46,794 nucleotides of DNA, from assembly GCA_020057085.1 (NCBI GenBank), contig JAGVGO010000246.1:1-46794 (forward strand), read 5' to 3'. Shown here piece by piece: positions 27,085 to 35,301 of the stretch. Made by a program: the position numbers and the translations under genes. A model generated the notes under the pieces. That model saw only the letters and a program-made list of their open reading frames with translations. It searched no databases and was not told the DNA's origin. Every line of letters begins with the position of its first letter. The stretch's first letter is position 1. Source of the stretch: Planctomycetota bacterium (GTDB lineage: Bacteria > Planctomycetota > Uabimicrobiia > Uabimicrobiales > JABWCH01).

Positions 27085-29583
27085 ATGAATGATTCTGTGA
27101 CTCGAGTAAATACCCATACCACAAACCAGATGTGCGATTCAGGGCAAGCAATCCCTTTGTGGCAAATGAAGGTTCTGATTGCTTGTCGTGGCCCTATTGC
27201 CGAAGAAGCACTGCGTGTAATTCAAGAATTAGGCATGACCAAACCGGATGTGATTGTATCGCGACAGGAGTGGCTGGATAATCTGGAAAGCCGGGCTCCC
27301 TGGCTTACCCATCGCGAGCGTTTCGCCAGGGTCCATCGTGTAGATGAATACCTCGATATGGATCACATTATGCAAATCGCTTTGGCAAATCACATAGATG
27401 CCATATATGTTGGCTATGGTTTTTTAGCTGAGAACGCTGATTTTGCAAGGAAATGCGAACGAGCAGGAGTCCGCTTTGTCGGCCCATCCAGCGAAGTACT
27501 CTATCGTGTAGGTTCTAAACAGAAAGGGAGGAGCCTTTGTAAAAAACTGGGGATTCCCGTGGTGCCCGGAGTAGAAATCTTAGAAAAAACGTCCCAAGAT
27601 TTAGACACGGCTCTGCCAGAAGTGCTCTCCCAGGCCCAACTTCAGGGAATCTCTCTCTTCAGCGAAGAAGAAATAATGGCAACCATTACTAAAGAGATGA
27701 ATGCACTCTGGCAAAAGTATGGAACAGTGCCGATCCGTATTAAAGCCAGTACCGGGGGGGGAGGCAAGGGTCAGCGCATAGTTTCTCATCCGGAGGAAAT
27801 AACGAAAGCGGTGCGCGAGGTTTGGAGTGAAATCGGGGCTTCCTGTGGCAGCGGCAATAAAGCAGTGGTTTTAGAACGCAACCTGGTTGGCCCAAGACAT
27901 CTGGAGGTACAGGTTTTCGGCGATGGAAAAAACGTAGTCCATTTCGGCGTGCGCGATTGTTCTACCCAGACCATGTTTTATCAAAAACTCATCGAAATTG
28001 CCCGGCATGAAGGCCAGCTGGAAGAGTTGCGCAAGACACTCGCTCCGGATTCACCATTGCATGCCGACCTCGAAAAAGAAGCGGCCTTACTTCGCAGTCT
28101 TGCGTCTGCCGCAGTGAAACTGTGCCAGGCTATTGGCTACAGGGGCGCAGGGACGGTAGAATTTTTGGTGGATGAGGCGTACAATTTTTATTTTATGGAA
28201 GTCAATGCGCGGATTCAGGTGGAACATGGGGTAAGCGAAGAGGTCGCGCGGGTCAAGGGTAAAAAAATCAGCCTGGTTGCCGAACAACTCCGCATCATAA
28301 GCGGCGAAGAGATCGGCTATAGCCAGGATGATATTACCTTTCAAGGATATGCCTTAGAGACTCGCATCAGCCTTTTGGATTCGACCATGCTGCGCCCCGC
28401 ACCCGGTGCAACAATTGAGAGGTTGGCTTTTCCCAAAGGAGAAGGAATTCGCATAGAGGATGGCGGCACGGAAGCGGCTCTCGCATGCCATCGCTCCGTT
28501 GTTTCGCCGCCTTCTTACGATGCCAATGTCACCCTCAATATCTATAGCGGAAGCACCTGGGATGAAGTGCTGACAAAAGCGATTACCAATCTCCGGAGCA
28601 GCGATATTCACGGCAGGTCTCTTGCCACCACGATTCCATTCCATATCGCAGTGTTGACCTGGTTGCGCCAGAATCAGCCCTTTGTCCGCGTGACTACCAG
28701 CTTTGTCGAGACTTACCTCTGTTTGGTTGCCAGGTTGAAAAGCCGTTTGGAAGCCGAGATCCCCAAAGTCGCGGACATGGCCTCGCGCTTTCCTAATGCC
28801 TCTCAATATATAATAGCGTGTGATGTTTTCTCTTCCCTCTGTTCCGAACCCAGTCTGGGCGCGGCTTTCTTTTGGGAGCATCATGAGGCAATGGAGCCTC
28901 TCGAAGTTCTGGCTCTTTTTGTCTCCCATTTTGATTTACCACTCTGGCAAGAAGATAGAGCTTATTTAAACGAAGCGCAGGAATTTTTCCAGGCTATGGA
29001 AGGTCTGCGCAGGAAACTGAACATCGGTCGCGCCATTTTCTATGAAGGCCTGGACAAAGGAGCGAATGCAGAAATTCTGTGTTTGGCACAAGTTATTGCC
29101 GATGCGGAGAAGGTAAGCACTGACCAGGCGTTAGCGACATTACAAAAGCGATACCACGGCTATCGCCAGGATCTGCAGCAGGTAATTGCGCGTTTTATTG
29201 ACATCCTCAGTGAGTGCGAATTTGCCGCTTTACGTCGTGATGAAAAAGGAACCAAACTTCTTTTTCCCAAATCTCTCGAAGAAGGAGCGGCGCGTCAAAA
29301 GTCTCTTGCGGGAGCTTGCAGTAGCGGTGCTGCCTCTGGGGAAGCCAAGGGTGTCGTTATTTCGCCGATTTTGGGAATTTTTTACCGCTCTCCCAAACCA
29401 GGGGCCCCGCCCTTTGTAGCTGTGCAGCAAAGAGTGAAACAAGGACAGGCGCTGGCTGTAGTAGGAGCGATGAAGGTATTCTCAGAAATCCAGGCACCGC
29501 ATGATGGTGTGGTGCAGGAAATTTGTGCAGGCAATGAAACTCTTGTGTCTCCTGGGCAAAAGCTGATGGTACTCCAGGGTTAG
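27085..29583 (+). CDS. pccA: Biotin carboxylase fused to BCCP (acyl-CoA carboxylase alpha subunit)
   Basis: ATP-grasp RIKASTGGGGKGQRIV...FMEVNARIQVEHGVSEE; C-terminal biotinyl motif VVGAMKVFSEIQAPHDGVV. Confidence 0.92.
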   Translation: MNDSVTRVNTHTTNQMCDSGQAIPLWQMKVLIACRGPIAEEALRVIQELGMTKPDVIVSRQEWLDNLESRAPWLTHRERFARVHRVDEYLDMDHIMQIALANHIDAIYVGYGFLAENADFARKCERAGVRFVGPSSEVLYRVGSKQKGRSLCKKLGIPVVPGVEILEKTSQDLDTALPEVLSQAQLQGISLFSEEEIMATITKEMNALWQKYGTVPIRIKASTGGGGKGQRIVSHPEEITKAVREVWSEIGASCGSGNKAVVLERNLVGPRHLEVQVFGDGKNVVHFGVRDCSTQTMFYQKLIEIARHEGQLEELRKTLAPDSPLHADLEKEAALLRSLASAAVKLCQAIGYRGAGTVEFLVDEAYNFYFMEVNARIQVEHGVSEEVARVKGKKISLVAEQLRIISGEEIGYSQDDITFQGYALETRISLLDSTMLRPAPGATIERLAFPKGEGIRIEDGGTEAALACHRSVVSPPSYDANVTLNIYSGSTWDEVLTKAITNLRSSDIHGRSLATTIPFHIAVLTWLRQNQPFVRVTTSFVETYLCLVARLKSRLEAEIPKVADMASRFPNASQYIIACDVFSSLCSEPSLGAAFFWEHHEAMEPLEVLALFVSHFDLPLWQEDRAYLNEAQEFFQAMEGLRRKLNIGRAIFYEGLDKGANAEILCLAQVIADAEKVSTDQALATLQKRYHGYRQDLQQVIARFIDILSECEFAALRRDEKGTKLLFPKSLEEGAARQKSLAGACSSGAASGEAKGVVISPILGIFYRSPKPGAPPFVAVQQRVKQGQALAVVGAMKVFSEIQAPHDGVVQEICAGNETLVSPGQKLMVLQG

Positions 29584-29605
29584 GCCTAATTTTTTGCGAG
29601 CAAAG
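29518..29605. repeat. Direct repeat copy 1: 3' end of the biotin carboxylase gene plus downstream leader
   Basis: gaaatttgtgcaggcaatgaaactcttgtgtc...caaaagctgatggta.tccagggtta...attttttgcgagcaaa also present at 30794-30877. Confidence 0.93.
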
Positions 29606-29628
29606 TTTTTCGCAAAGGAGGAAAAAGT

Positions 29629-29802
29629 ATGTGCAAGTTTTTGGCCATTGTCCTGCTGGTGCTTTGCCTTGTGAATACCTACGCGCAGGACAATAGCGAG
29701 CGCGGGCTAAGGCTCGTGCGGGTAAGCCCGATGGGCGAGAAGGTGACCGGGCGGCAATTTTTGCTCACCATCTTGGCTCAATCCCTGCGCCGCACTCGGT
29801 AG
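29629..29802 (+). pseudogene. Small secreted ORF (57 aa), possible truncated N-terminus of a caspase-like secreted protein
   Basis: MCKFLAIVLLVLCLVNTYAQDNSERGLRLVRVSPMGEKVTGRQFLLTILAQSLRRTR*; aaaggaggaaaaagt RBS; ORF ends inside an 18-bp inverted repeat. Confidence 0.45.
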
Positions 29803-29832
29803 GGACATCTTCTACGGCGCAGGGATTGAGCC
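29775..29832. other. Perfect 18-bp inverted repeat ggctcaatccctgcgccg / cggcgcagggattgagcc
   Basis: Arms 29775-29792 and 29815-29832, 22-nt loop. A third related arm accggctcaaccctgcggc lies at 29866-29884. Confidence 0.9.
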
Positions 29833-29962
29833 GGTTTAGGGCAATTTGTGCGGCCTCAGCTTTTTACCGGCTCAACCCTGCGGCTACGAATCTTCTAAAA
29901 ATCCATGAAAAAAATGAGCGAACCGTGAGACTTTTGTCTATATTTTAAAAGGCAGAAGGAAA

Positions 29963-30247
29963 TTGGCGACCATACAGACCATTAGAAAGAAACTGGCCCT
30001 GCGGGAATACGAATTGGCCATCCCTCATTTTTTTGAAGAGATGGCCAACGATAACCTGAGTTTTGATGATATTCAGATGGCAATCAACAATGGCGTGATA
30101 AACCGTAAATTTACCCGCGAGCCTCGGGGAACGCGTTACGAAGTGGTCGGTAAAACAAAAAGTGGCAGAGAGATTGCCATCATCTGTAGAGTCAAGAGTA
30201 CCGGCAAAATACTGTTGATTACGACCTATGCTTTATGCAAGGAGTAG
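29963..30247 (+). CDS. DUF4258-like putative toxin (TTG start)
   Basis: 94 aa; SFDDIQMAINNGVINRKF...GTRYEVVGKTKSGREIAIICRVKSTGKILLITTYAL resembles the DUF4258 family; directly followed by a YgiT-type antitoxin-like gene. Confidence 0.75.
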   Translation: MATIQTIRKKLALREYELAIPHFFEEMANDNLSFDDIQMAINNGVINRKFTREPRGTRYEVVGKTKSGREIAIICRVKSTGKILLITTYALCKE

Positions 30248-30255
30248 CGATCTTT

Positions 30256-30525
30256 ATGACAGCACCGAAAACAGCTTATGATTATGGCGAATGTGAGATG
30301 TGCGACGCACGCCTGGAGGAACGGTATATCCATCAGGATTTCTGGATCAAGGGGCAACTGGTCGTCATAGAAAACGTGCCTGCCGGGTGTTGTCCGCAAT
30401 GTGGAGCTAAAGTGGTAAATGCAGAAACTGGAGTACATATTGCGGGGCTGATCGGCAATGCGGAGCAAATCGCCAAAGCCCCGCGCCTTGCTGTTCCCTT
30501 ACTCCATTATCAAACAGCCAAGTAA
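30256..30525 (+). CDS. YgiT-type zinc-finger (MqsA N-terminal-like) antitoxin candidate
   Basis: CEMCDARLEERYIHQDFWIKGQLVVIENVPAGCCPQCGAKVV: CxxC...CxxCG. RBS aaggag overlaps the end of the DUF4258 gene. Confidence 0.8.
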   Translation: MTAPKTAYDYGECEMCDARLEERYIHQDFWIKGQLVVIENVPAGCCPQCGAKVVNAETGVHIAGLIGNAEQIAKAPRLAVPLLHYQTAK

Positions 30526-30544
30526 GGCTTTTGGAAAAAAATAA

Positions 30545-30790
30545 TTGTCCCAGCGTTACGAAACAATAGATACGGGGTTACTGTGCTTCTCGATTGAGCC
30601 ATTTCCAGGCCGGCAGGAAGGCGAGCAGATCGGCATCCAGAAAGGCGAGCAGATCGGCATCCAGAAAGAGAAGCGGGAAGCGGTACTCCAGGGCTTGAAA
30701 ATGGGGCTGGATGTCAAGACGTTGCACCAGTTGACCAAAATCCCTGTGGCCGAGATCGAGAAAATGCGCCGCGACATGGACAAACACTGA
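30545..30790 (+). pseudogene. C-terminal remnant of an Rpn/PD-(D/E)XK-type (transposase-like) nuclease
   Basis: 81 aa: GEQIGIQKGEQIGIQKEKREAVLQGLKMGLDVKTLHQLTKIPVAEIEKMRRD, the charged-repeat tail typical of Rpn-family proteins; nuclease domain absent. Confidence 0.6.
30620..30667 (+). repeat. Tandem 24-bp repeat x2 (ggcgagcagatcggcatccagaaa)
   Basis: Two exact adjacent copies, 30620-30643 and 30644-30667, encoding GEQIGIQK repeats. Confidence 0.9.
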
Positions 30791-30793
30791 AAA

Positions 30794-30877
30794 GAAATTT
30801 GTGCAGGCAATGAAACTCTTGTGTCGCCCGAGACAAAAGCTGATGGTAATCCAGGGTTAATTTTTTTGCGAGCAAAA
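30794..30877. repeat. Direct repeat copy 2: decayed duplicate of the 3' end of the biotin carboxylase gene
   Basis: High similarity to 29518-29605 with point changes and small indels; sits directly before the mutase start codon. Confidence 0.93.
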
Positions 30878-30879
30878 CT

Positions 30880-32460
30880 ATGGGAACTAAAGATCCTCAA
30901 AAACCACCCCAAGAGGCTATAAAGCCACTTTGTGGGCCAAAAGATTTTAGCTACCAGGAAAAACTAGGTGAGCCGGGTGAATATCCGTTTACCAGAGGTG
31001 TCTGGCCTACCATGTATCGAAGCAAATTATGGACCATGCGCCAGTACGCCGGTTTTGGGACGGCGGAAGAGTCCAATCAGCGTTATAAATATTTGCTGTC
31101 CCAGGGGCAGACGGGCCTTTCCGTAGCCTTTGACCTCCCCACTCAATTGGGTTATGATTCTGACCATCCCTTAGCGCGTGGAGAGGTCGGGAAAGTGGGG
31201 GTAGCGATAAGTACCCTGGCCGATATGGAGGCTCTTTTTGCCGACATTCCTCTCGACAAAGTCTCTACTTCCATGACCATAAACGCCCCGGCAGCCGTAC
31301 TCCTGGCCTTTTATCTGGCGGTTGGAGAAAAGCAAGGAATTGCGAAAGCTCAGCTTACGGGTACGATTCAAAATGATATTTTAAAAGAGTACATCGCCAG
31401 GGGCACCTATATTTTTCCGCCCAAACCATCACTCCGCCTTATCACGGATGTTTTTGCTTATTGTACTCAGGAAGTGCCGCAGTGGAACACCATCAGTATT
31501 TCCGGATACCATATCCGTGAAGCAGGCTCCACCGCTGCTCAGGAGGTCGCTTTTACTTTGGCCGATGGCATTACTTATGTCGAAGCCGCCCTCAACGTCG
31601 GGCTGGAAATTGACAGTTTTGCACCTCGTCTTTCGTTCTTTTTCAATGCCCACAACGATCTTTTTGCAGAGGCCGCCAAATTCCGTGCGGCACGACGGCT
31701 ATGGGCCAAAATCATGAAGGAAAGGTTTAAAGCCAGGTCACCTAAATCCCAAATGCTTCGTTTTCACACGCAAACGGCAGGATCGGCCTTGACTGCTCAG
31801 CAACCGGAAAACAATGTGGCACGCGTGACTCTCCAGGCGCTGGCTGCCGTTCTTGGCGGCACGCAGAGCTTGCATACCAACTCAAAAGACGAGGCTCTTG
31901 GCCTCCCGACAGAAGAGTCTGTCCGTACCGCACTGCGCACCCAACAGATCATTGCTTACGAATCAGGGGGGACAAATGCCGTAGATCCTTTAGGCGGCTC
32001 TTACTATGTGGAACATTTGACAGACACGATAGAGGCCGCAGCACAAAACTACCTGAATATTATTGACAAGATGGGGGGCACTATTGCCGCAATCGAGGGC
32101 GGATATATCCAGCAGGAGATTCAGAAAAGCGCCTACCAATATCAAAAAGATATCGAGAGCGAGCAAAGAGTGGTGGTAGGAGTCAATCGCTTCCAGGCGC
32201 AAGAAAATACCAAGCTCACTATTCTCAAAGTATCCGAAGAGGCAGAACGCCATCAATTGGCCAGGCTGAATAAAGTGCGCCGCGAACGGGACGCCCAAAA
32301 AGTGCAAAAAATTCTTGCCACACTGGAAGAGAAAGCACGCACGCATGAAAATCTCATGCCTCTTTTTTTGGAAGCATCCCACCAGTACGTCTCTTTAGGC
32401 GAAATTTGCGGGGTATTACGAAAAATCTTCGGGGAATATCAAGAAAAAGTGGTGTTGTAA
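30880..32460 (+). CDS. Methylmalonyl-CoA mutase large (catalytic) subunit, split type
   Basis: [63 protein letters not shown]...[14 protein letters not shown]...[16 protein letters not shown]; no B12 domain. Confidence 0.94.
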   Translation: MGTKDPQKPPQEAIKPLCGPKDFSYQEKLGEPGEYPFTRGVWPTMYRSKLWTMRQYAGFGTAEESNQRYKYLLSQGQTGLSVAFDLPTQLGYDSDHPLARGEVGKVGVAISTLADMEALFADIPLDKVSTSMTINAPAAVLLAFYLAVGEKQGIAKAQLTGTIQNDILKEYIARGTYIFPPKPSLRLITDVFAYCTQEVPQWNTISISGYHIREAGSTAAQEVAFTLADGITYVEAALNVGLEIDSFAPRLSFFFNAHNDLFAEAAKFRAARRLWAKIMKERFKARSPKSQMLRFHTQTAGSALTAQQPENNVARVTLQALAAVLGGTQSLHTNSKDEALGLPTEESVRTALRTQQIIAYESGGTNAVDPLGGSYYVEHLTDTIEAAAQNYLNIIDKMGGTIAAIEGGYIQQEIQKSAYQYQKDIESEQRVVVGVNRFQAQENTKLTILKVSEEAERHQLARLNKVRRERDAQKVQKILATLEEKARTHENLMPLFLEASHQYVSLGEICGVLRKIFGEYQEKVVL

Positions 32461-32484
32461 GGTGTTGTAGCAGGAGGATGGAAA

Positions 32485-32895
32485 ATGGCCAAAAAGATTC
32501 GCGTGCTCATTGCCAAGCCTGGTCTGGATGGCCATGACCGTGGAGCTAAGGTCGTGGCAAAAGCATTCATGGAGGCTGGGATGGAAGTGATCTACACTGG
32601 CATTCGCAAAACTCCGGAACAAATTGCTCATATCGCGTTACAAGAAGATGTGGATGTGGTGGGCTTAAGTAGCCTTTCTGGCGGGCACAACACGTTATTT
32701 GTCGATGTTGCCCGGTGGCTGGCAAAGGTGGGGAAAAAAGATGTGCTTTTACTCGGCGGTGGGATAGTGCCGGAGGAAGATGTTTTGTATTTAAAACAAA
32801 ATGGCTTTGCTGAAATTTTTGCGCCGGGGACTGACACCAAGACTATCGCAGAATATATCATTTCGCGGGTGTATCCAAAACTAGGGAATGAATGA
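32485..32895 (+). CDS. Methylmalonyl-CoA mutase small subunit, B12-binding domain
   Basis: [34 protein letters not shown]...[11 protein letters not shown] (DxHxxG motif). Confidence 0.95.
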   Translation: MAKKIRVLIAKPGLDGHDRGAKVVAKAFMEAGMEVIYTGIRKTPEQIAHIALQEDVDVVGLSSLSGGHNTLFVDVARWLAKVGKKDVLLLGGGIVPEEDVLYLKQNGFAEIFAPGTDTKTIAEYIISRVYPKLGNE

Positions 32896-32971
32896 AACCA
32901 CGAATGGACACGAATAAACACGAATTATTATGGCAAGAAAAATTAGTGTCCATTAGTGTTCATTCGTGGTT
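32896..32971. repeat. Imperfect palindromic repeat built from ccacgaat / acacgaat units
   Basis: Left arm aaccacgaatggacacgaataaacacgaatt (32896-32926), right arm aattagtgtccattagtgttcattcgtggtt (32941-32971), 31 nt each, mostly complementary. Confidence 0.85.
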
Positions 32972-32991
32972 CAAGTTGTAGGCCAGTAATT

Positions 32992-33927
32992 ATGGAAGAT
33001 ATTGACCAGCTTTTGCAAAAAATTCGCAGCCAGAATATGGCCGCAATTGCTCATGCCATCACATTGGTAGAAAATCGGGACGACGGCTATCTCACGCTGT
33101 TAGATAAGCTATATAACCTTCCCAGACACAGTTTCGTAGTGGGCATTACGGGTGCTCCGGGAAGCGGCAAAAGCACTTTTGTGAATCAGTTAGTGCCCCA
33201 AGCCTTAGAGACGCAAAAGAAAGTAGCCGTCATTGCCATAGATCCCAGCAGTCGTTTTACCGGTGGAGCTTTGCTGGGAGACAGGATTCGTTTCTCGGAT
33301 GCCTTCCCTTTCGATCGAGTCTTTTTTCGGAGTCTGGCAAGCCGTTCTTCGCTGGGAGCCGTTTCTTCCGCTCTTTTTAGCATCCTCCAAATATTCAATG
33401 GTGCTTTATTTGATTGCATATTTGTAGAATCTGTGGGTGCCGGACAAAACGATCTCGATATTAAAGATTACGTAGATATGGTACTGCTGTTTCTGGTATC
33501 AGGCATGGGCGACGAGGTACAATGTATGAAAGCGGGCATCATGGAAATTGCCGACCTTTTTGTCATCAACAAAATCGACCTCTACCCTCCCGCACCGCTT
33601 TTCCTTGCGCTCCTCAATCATCTCAGTTTACATCTCTCCTCAGAAACGGCTCAGAGCCGCATTGTGCAAACAGACGCCCTGCACAATACAGGTTTTACCG
33701 AGTTATGGCACACCATAGAAAATTTCAGGCAGACCTGTAGATATCAGAAGAGAAGCCTGGAAAAAGATACGGCTCTTCTCTTAAAAAATGAAGTGGAAAG
33801 GCTTTTTACGGAAAAACATATACAAAAAAAGTTGCAAGAGCTTCTCTCTTTAGGAACTTCTCCTTATCAGATGGTAGAAAAGATGCAAAAGTTGCTCGAA
33901 GAGATGCTGGGAGATCCTCATGATTAA
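32992..33927 (+). CDS. meaB: MeaB/ArgK-type P-loop GTPase (mutase chaperone)
   Basis: VGITGAPGSGKSTFVNQLV...VAVIAIDPSSRFTGGALLGDRIR...FVESVGAGQNDLDIKDYVDM...VINKIDL. Start set at MEDIDQ. Confidence 0.93.
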   Translation: MEDIDQLLQKIRSQNMAAIAHAITLVENRDDGYLTLLDKLYNLPRHSFVVGITGAPGSGKSTFVNQLVPQALETQKKVAVIAIDPSSRFTGGALLGDRIRFSDAFPFDRVFFRSLASRSSLGAVSSALFSILQIFNGALFDCIFVESVGAGQNDLDIKDYVDMVLLFLVSGMGDEVQCMKAGIMEIADLFVINKIDLYPPAPLFLALLNHLSLHLSSETAQSRIVQTDALHNTGFTELWHTIENFRQTCRYQKRSLEKDTALLLKNEVERLFTEKHIQKKLQELLSLGTSPYQMVEKMQKLLEEMLGDPHD

Positions 33928-34333
33928 AATGATTAAAAAAATCGCCCATATTGGTATTGCAGTGGAGAATATAGAAGAGCAAATAGTATGGTATCGGGAT
34001 ATTTTAGGATTTTCTGTGGTTGGCTATGAAGACGTGCCGGATCAGAAAGTACGAGTGGTAATTTTGGCAGTCGGAGAAATCCATGTAGAACTTCTACAGC
34101 CTACTTCTCCGGATAGCCCTATTGCCAAATACCTTGAAAAAAAAGGTAGCGGCATCCATCATATTGCCTACGAAGTAGATGATATTAAAGAAGCCATAGC
34201 TTATTTCACAGAGAAAAAAATACAAATGATAGATAAATCTCCAAGGTCTGGAGCACATGATAAACAAATTGCCTTTGTTCATCCTAAGTCAACGTGCGGG
34301 GTGCTGACAGAATTGTGTGCTCATGCCCGGTAA
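33920..34333 (+). CDS. mce: Methylmalonyl-CoA epimerase (glyoxalase/VOC fold)
   Basis: KIAHIGIAVENIEEQIVWYRDILGF...EIHVELLQPTSPDSPIAKYLEKKGSGIHHIAYEVDDIKEAIAYF...FVHPKSTCGVLTELC. Confidence 0.94.
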   Translation: MIKMIKKIAHIGIAVENIEEQIVWYRDILGFSVVGYEDVPDQKVRVVILAVGEIHVELLQPTSPDSPIAKYLEKKGSGIHHIAYEVDDIKEAIAYFTEKKIQMIDKSPRSGAHDKQIAFVHPKSTCGVLTELCAHAR

Positions 34334-34377
34334 ACGGCGGTTTTCGCAAAAATTCTTGATCAGAAAGAGCGGTTGAT

Positions 34378-35115
34378 ATGTCTTCTTTATTTGAATTCAA
34401 CCTTGTAGATTATCTGACATTGATAGTTTTTGCAATTGCCATTCATGGATTTTTTCGCAGCCCCGTCAGACGATATAATTGGCTTGGATTTTCTCCCAAG
34501 GTTCTCGTTGCTGTCTATGCACTGAAAACCAATTCATTTTTACTGATTAAACAGAGCATTGACAAAGCCAAGCAATCTAGACATGGTGGGGGGAGCCAAC
34601 AGGAAGAACTGTGGAGATTTCCAAAAACTACAATTCACAGCACTATTGAAGTGGCTGTGGTAAAAACTTTAAAATATCTCGATATTCCCGAACATAGAAC
34701 AAGTATGGCACTATCCATGCCAGTGGGAAAAGTCCGTTATAAAGAAAAAACAAAGCGTATCAGTCAGGCTTCGGATTTTTTGAAAACGGTGGCGTTGAAG
34801 GATAGCAAATTCAATAAATCTACCATTGATTCCACAAGATTATTCCATTTTCATGGAATTGGTTTTATTCTTTGTCTGATAAATGTTCAGGAAGAGCTTG
34901 ACATCAATCCTAAAAATTTTGGCTTTGGCGTGGAGGAAGCGCGTTTTTTTACTCTCGAATCCACAGCCCAACAACTCATAAAAGGGATTGGCTTTTTTCA
35001 AGATGAAGATATAGATGGTCAATCCAAAGTAGCCAACACCATTGTATCTGCTTTAATCCAACATAGTCTTCAAATGCAAAAATTATGGCTGAAGAGACGG
35101 GAAAACATTTCATAG
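34378..35115 (+). CDS. Membrane-anchored protein with possible degenerate Nudix-like fold
   Basis: N-terminal hydrophobic LTLIVFAIAIHGFF; KVLVAVYALKTNSFLLIKQS...EELWRFPKTTIHSTIEVAVVKTLKYLDIP...GVEEARFFTLEST resembles a Nudix layout without the REUXEE signature. Confidence 0.6.
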   Translation: MSSLFEFNLVDYLTLIVFAIAIHGFFRSPVRRYNWLGFSPKVLVAVYALKTNSFLLIKQSIDKAKQSRHGGGSQQEELWRFPKTTIHSTIEVAVVKTLKYLDIPEHRTSMALSMPVGKVRYKEKTKRISQASDFLKTVALKDSKFNKSTIDSTRLFHFHGIGFILCLINVQEELDINPKNFGFGVEEARFFTLESTAQQLIKGIGFFQDEDIDGQSKVANTIVSALIQHSLQMQKLWLKRRENIS

Positions 35116-35149
35116 AAAACGATAAGGGCTTGGCGAAAAATAATTTTTG

Positions 35150-35178
35150 TTGACATGCAATATAATTATACGTATACT
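35150..35178 (+). promoter_or_regulatory. Sigma70-like promoter TTGACA-17-TATACT
   Basis: ttgaca 35150-35155, 17-nt spacer, tatact 35173-35178, upstream of the ATPase gene at 35302. Confidence 0.65.
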
Positions 35179-35301
35179 TATAATGGTATTGCGAAACGCC
35201 TGAAAAATTCATCCTTCTATTTCTCGTAAAGGAACACGTACTAGGAGACGATTTATTGAGTATGCTTCTATGTTTTTCAACATTTCTGAGAGCAGAGTCG
35301 T

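Noticed and set aside
30620-30667. Possible CRISPR-like or short tandem array
   Set aside because: Only two adjacent 24-bp units without spacers; in-frame coding duplication in an Rpn tail.
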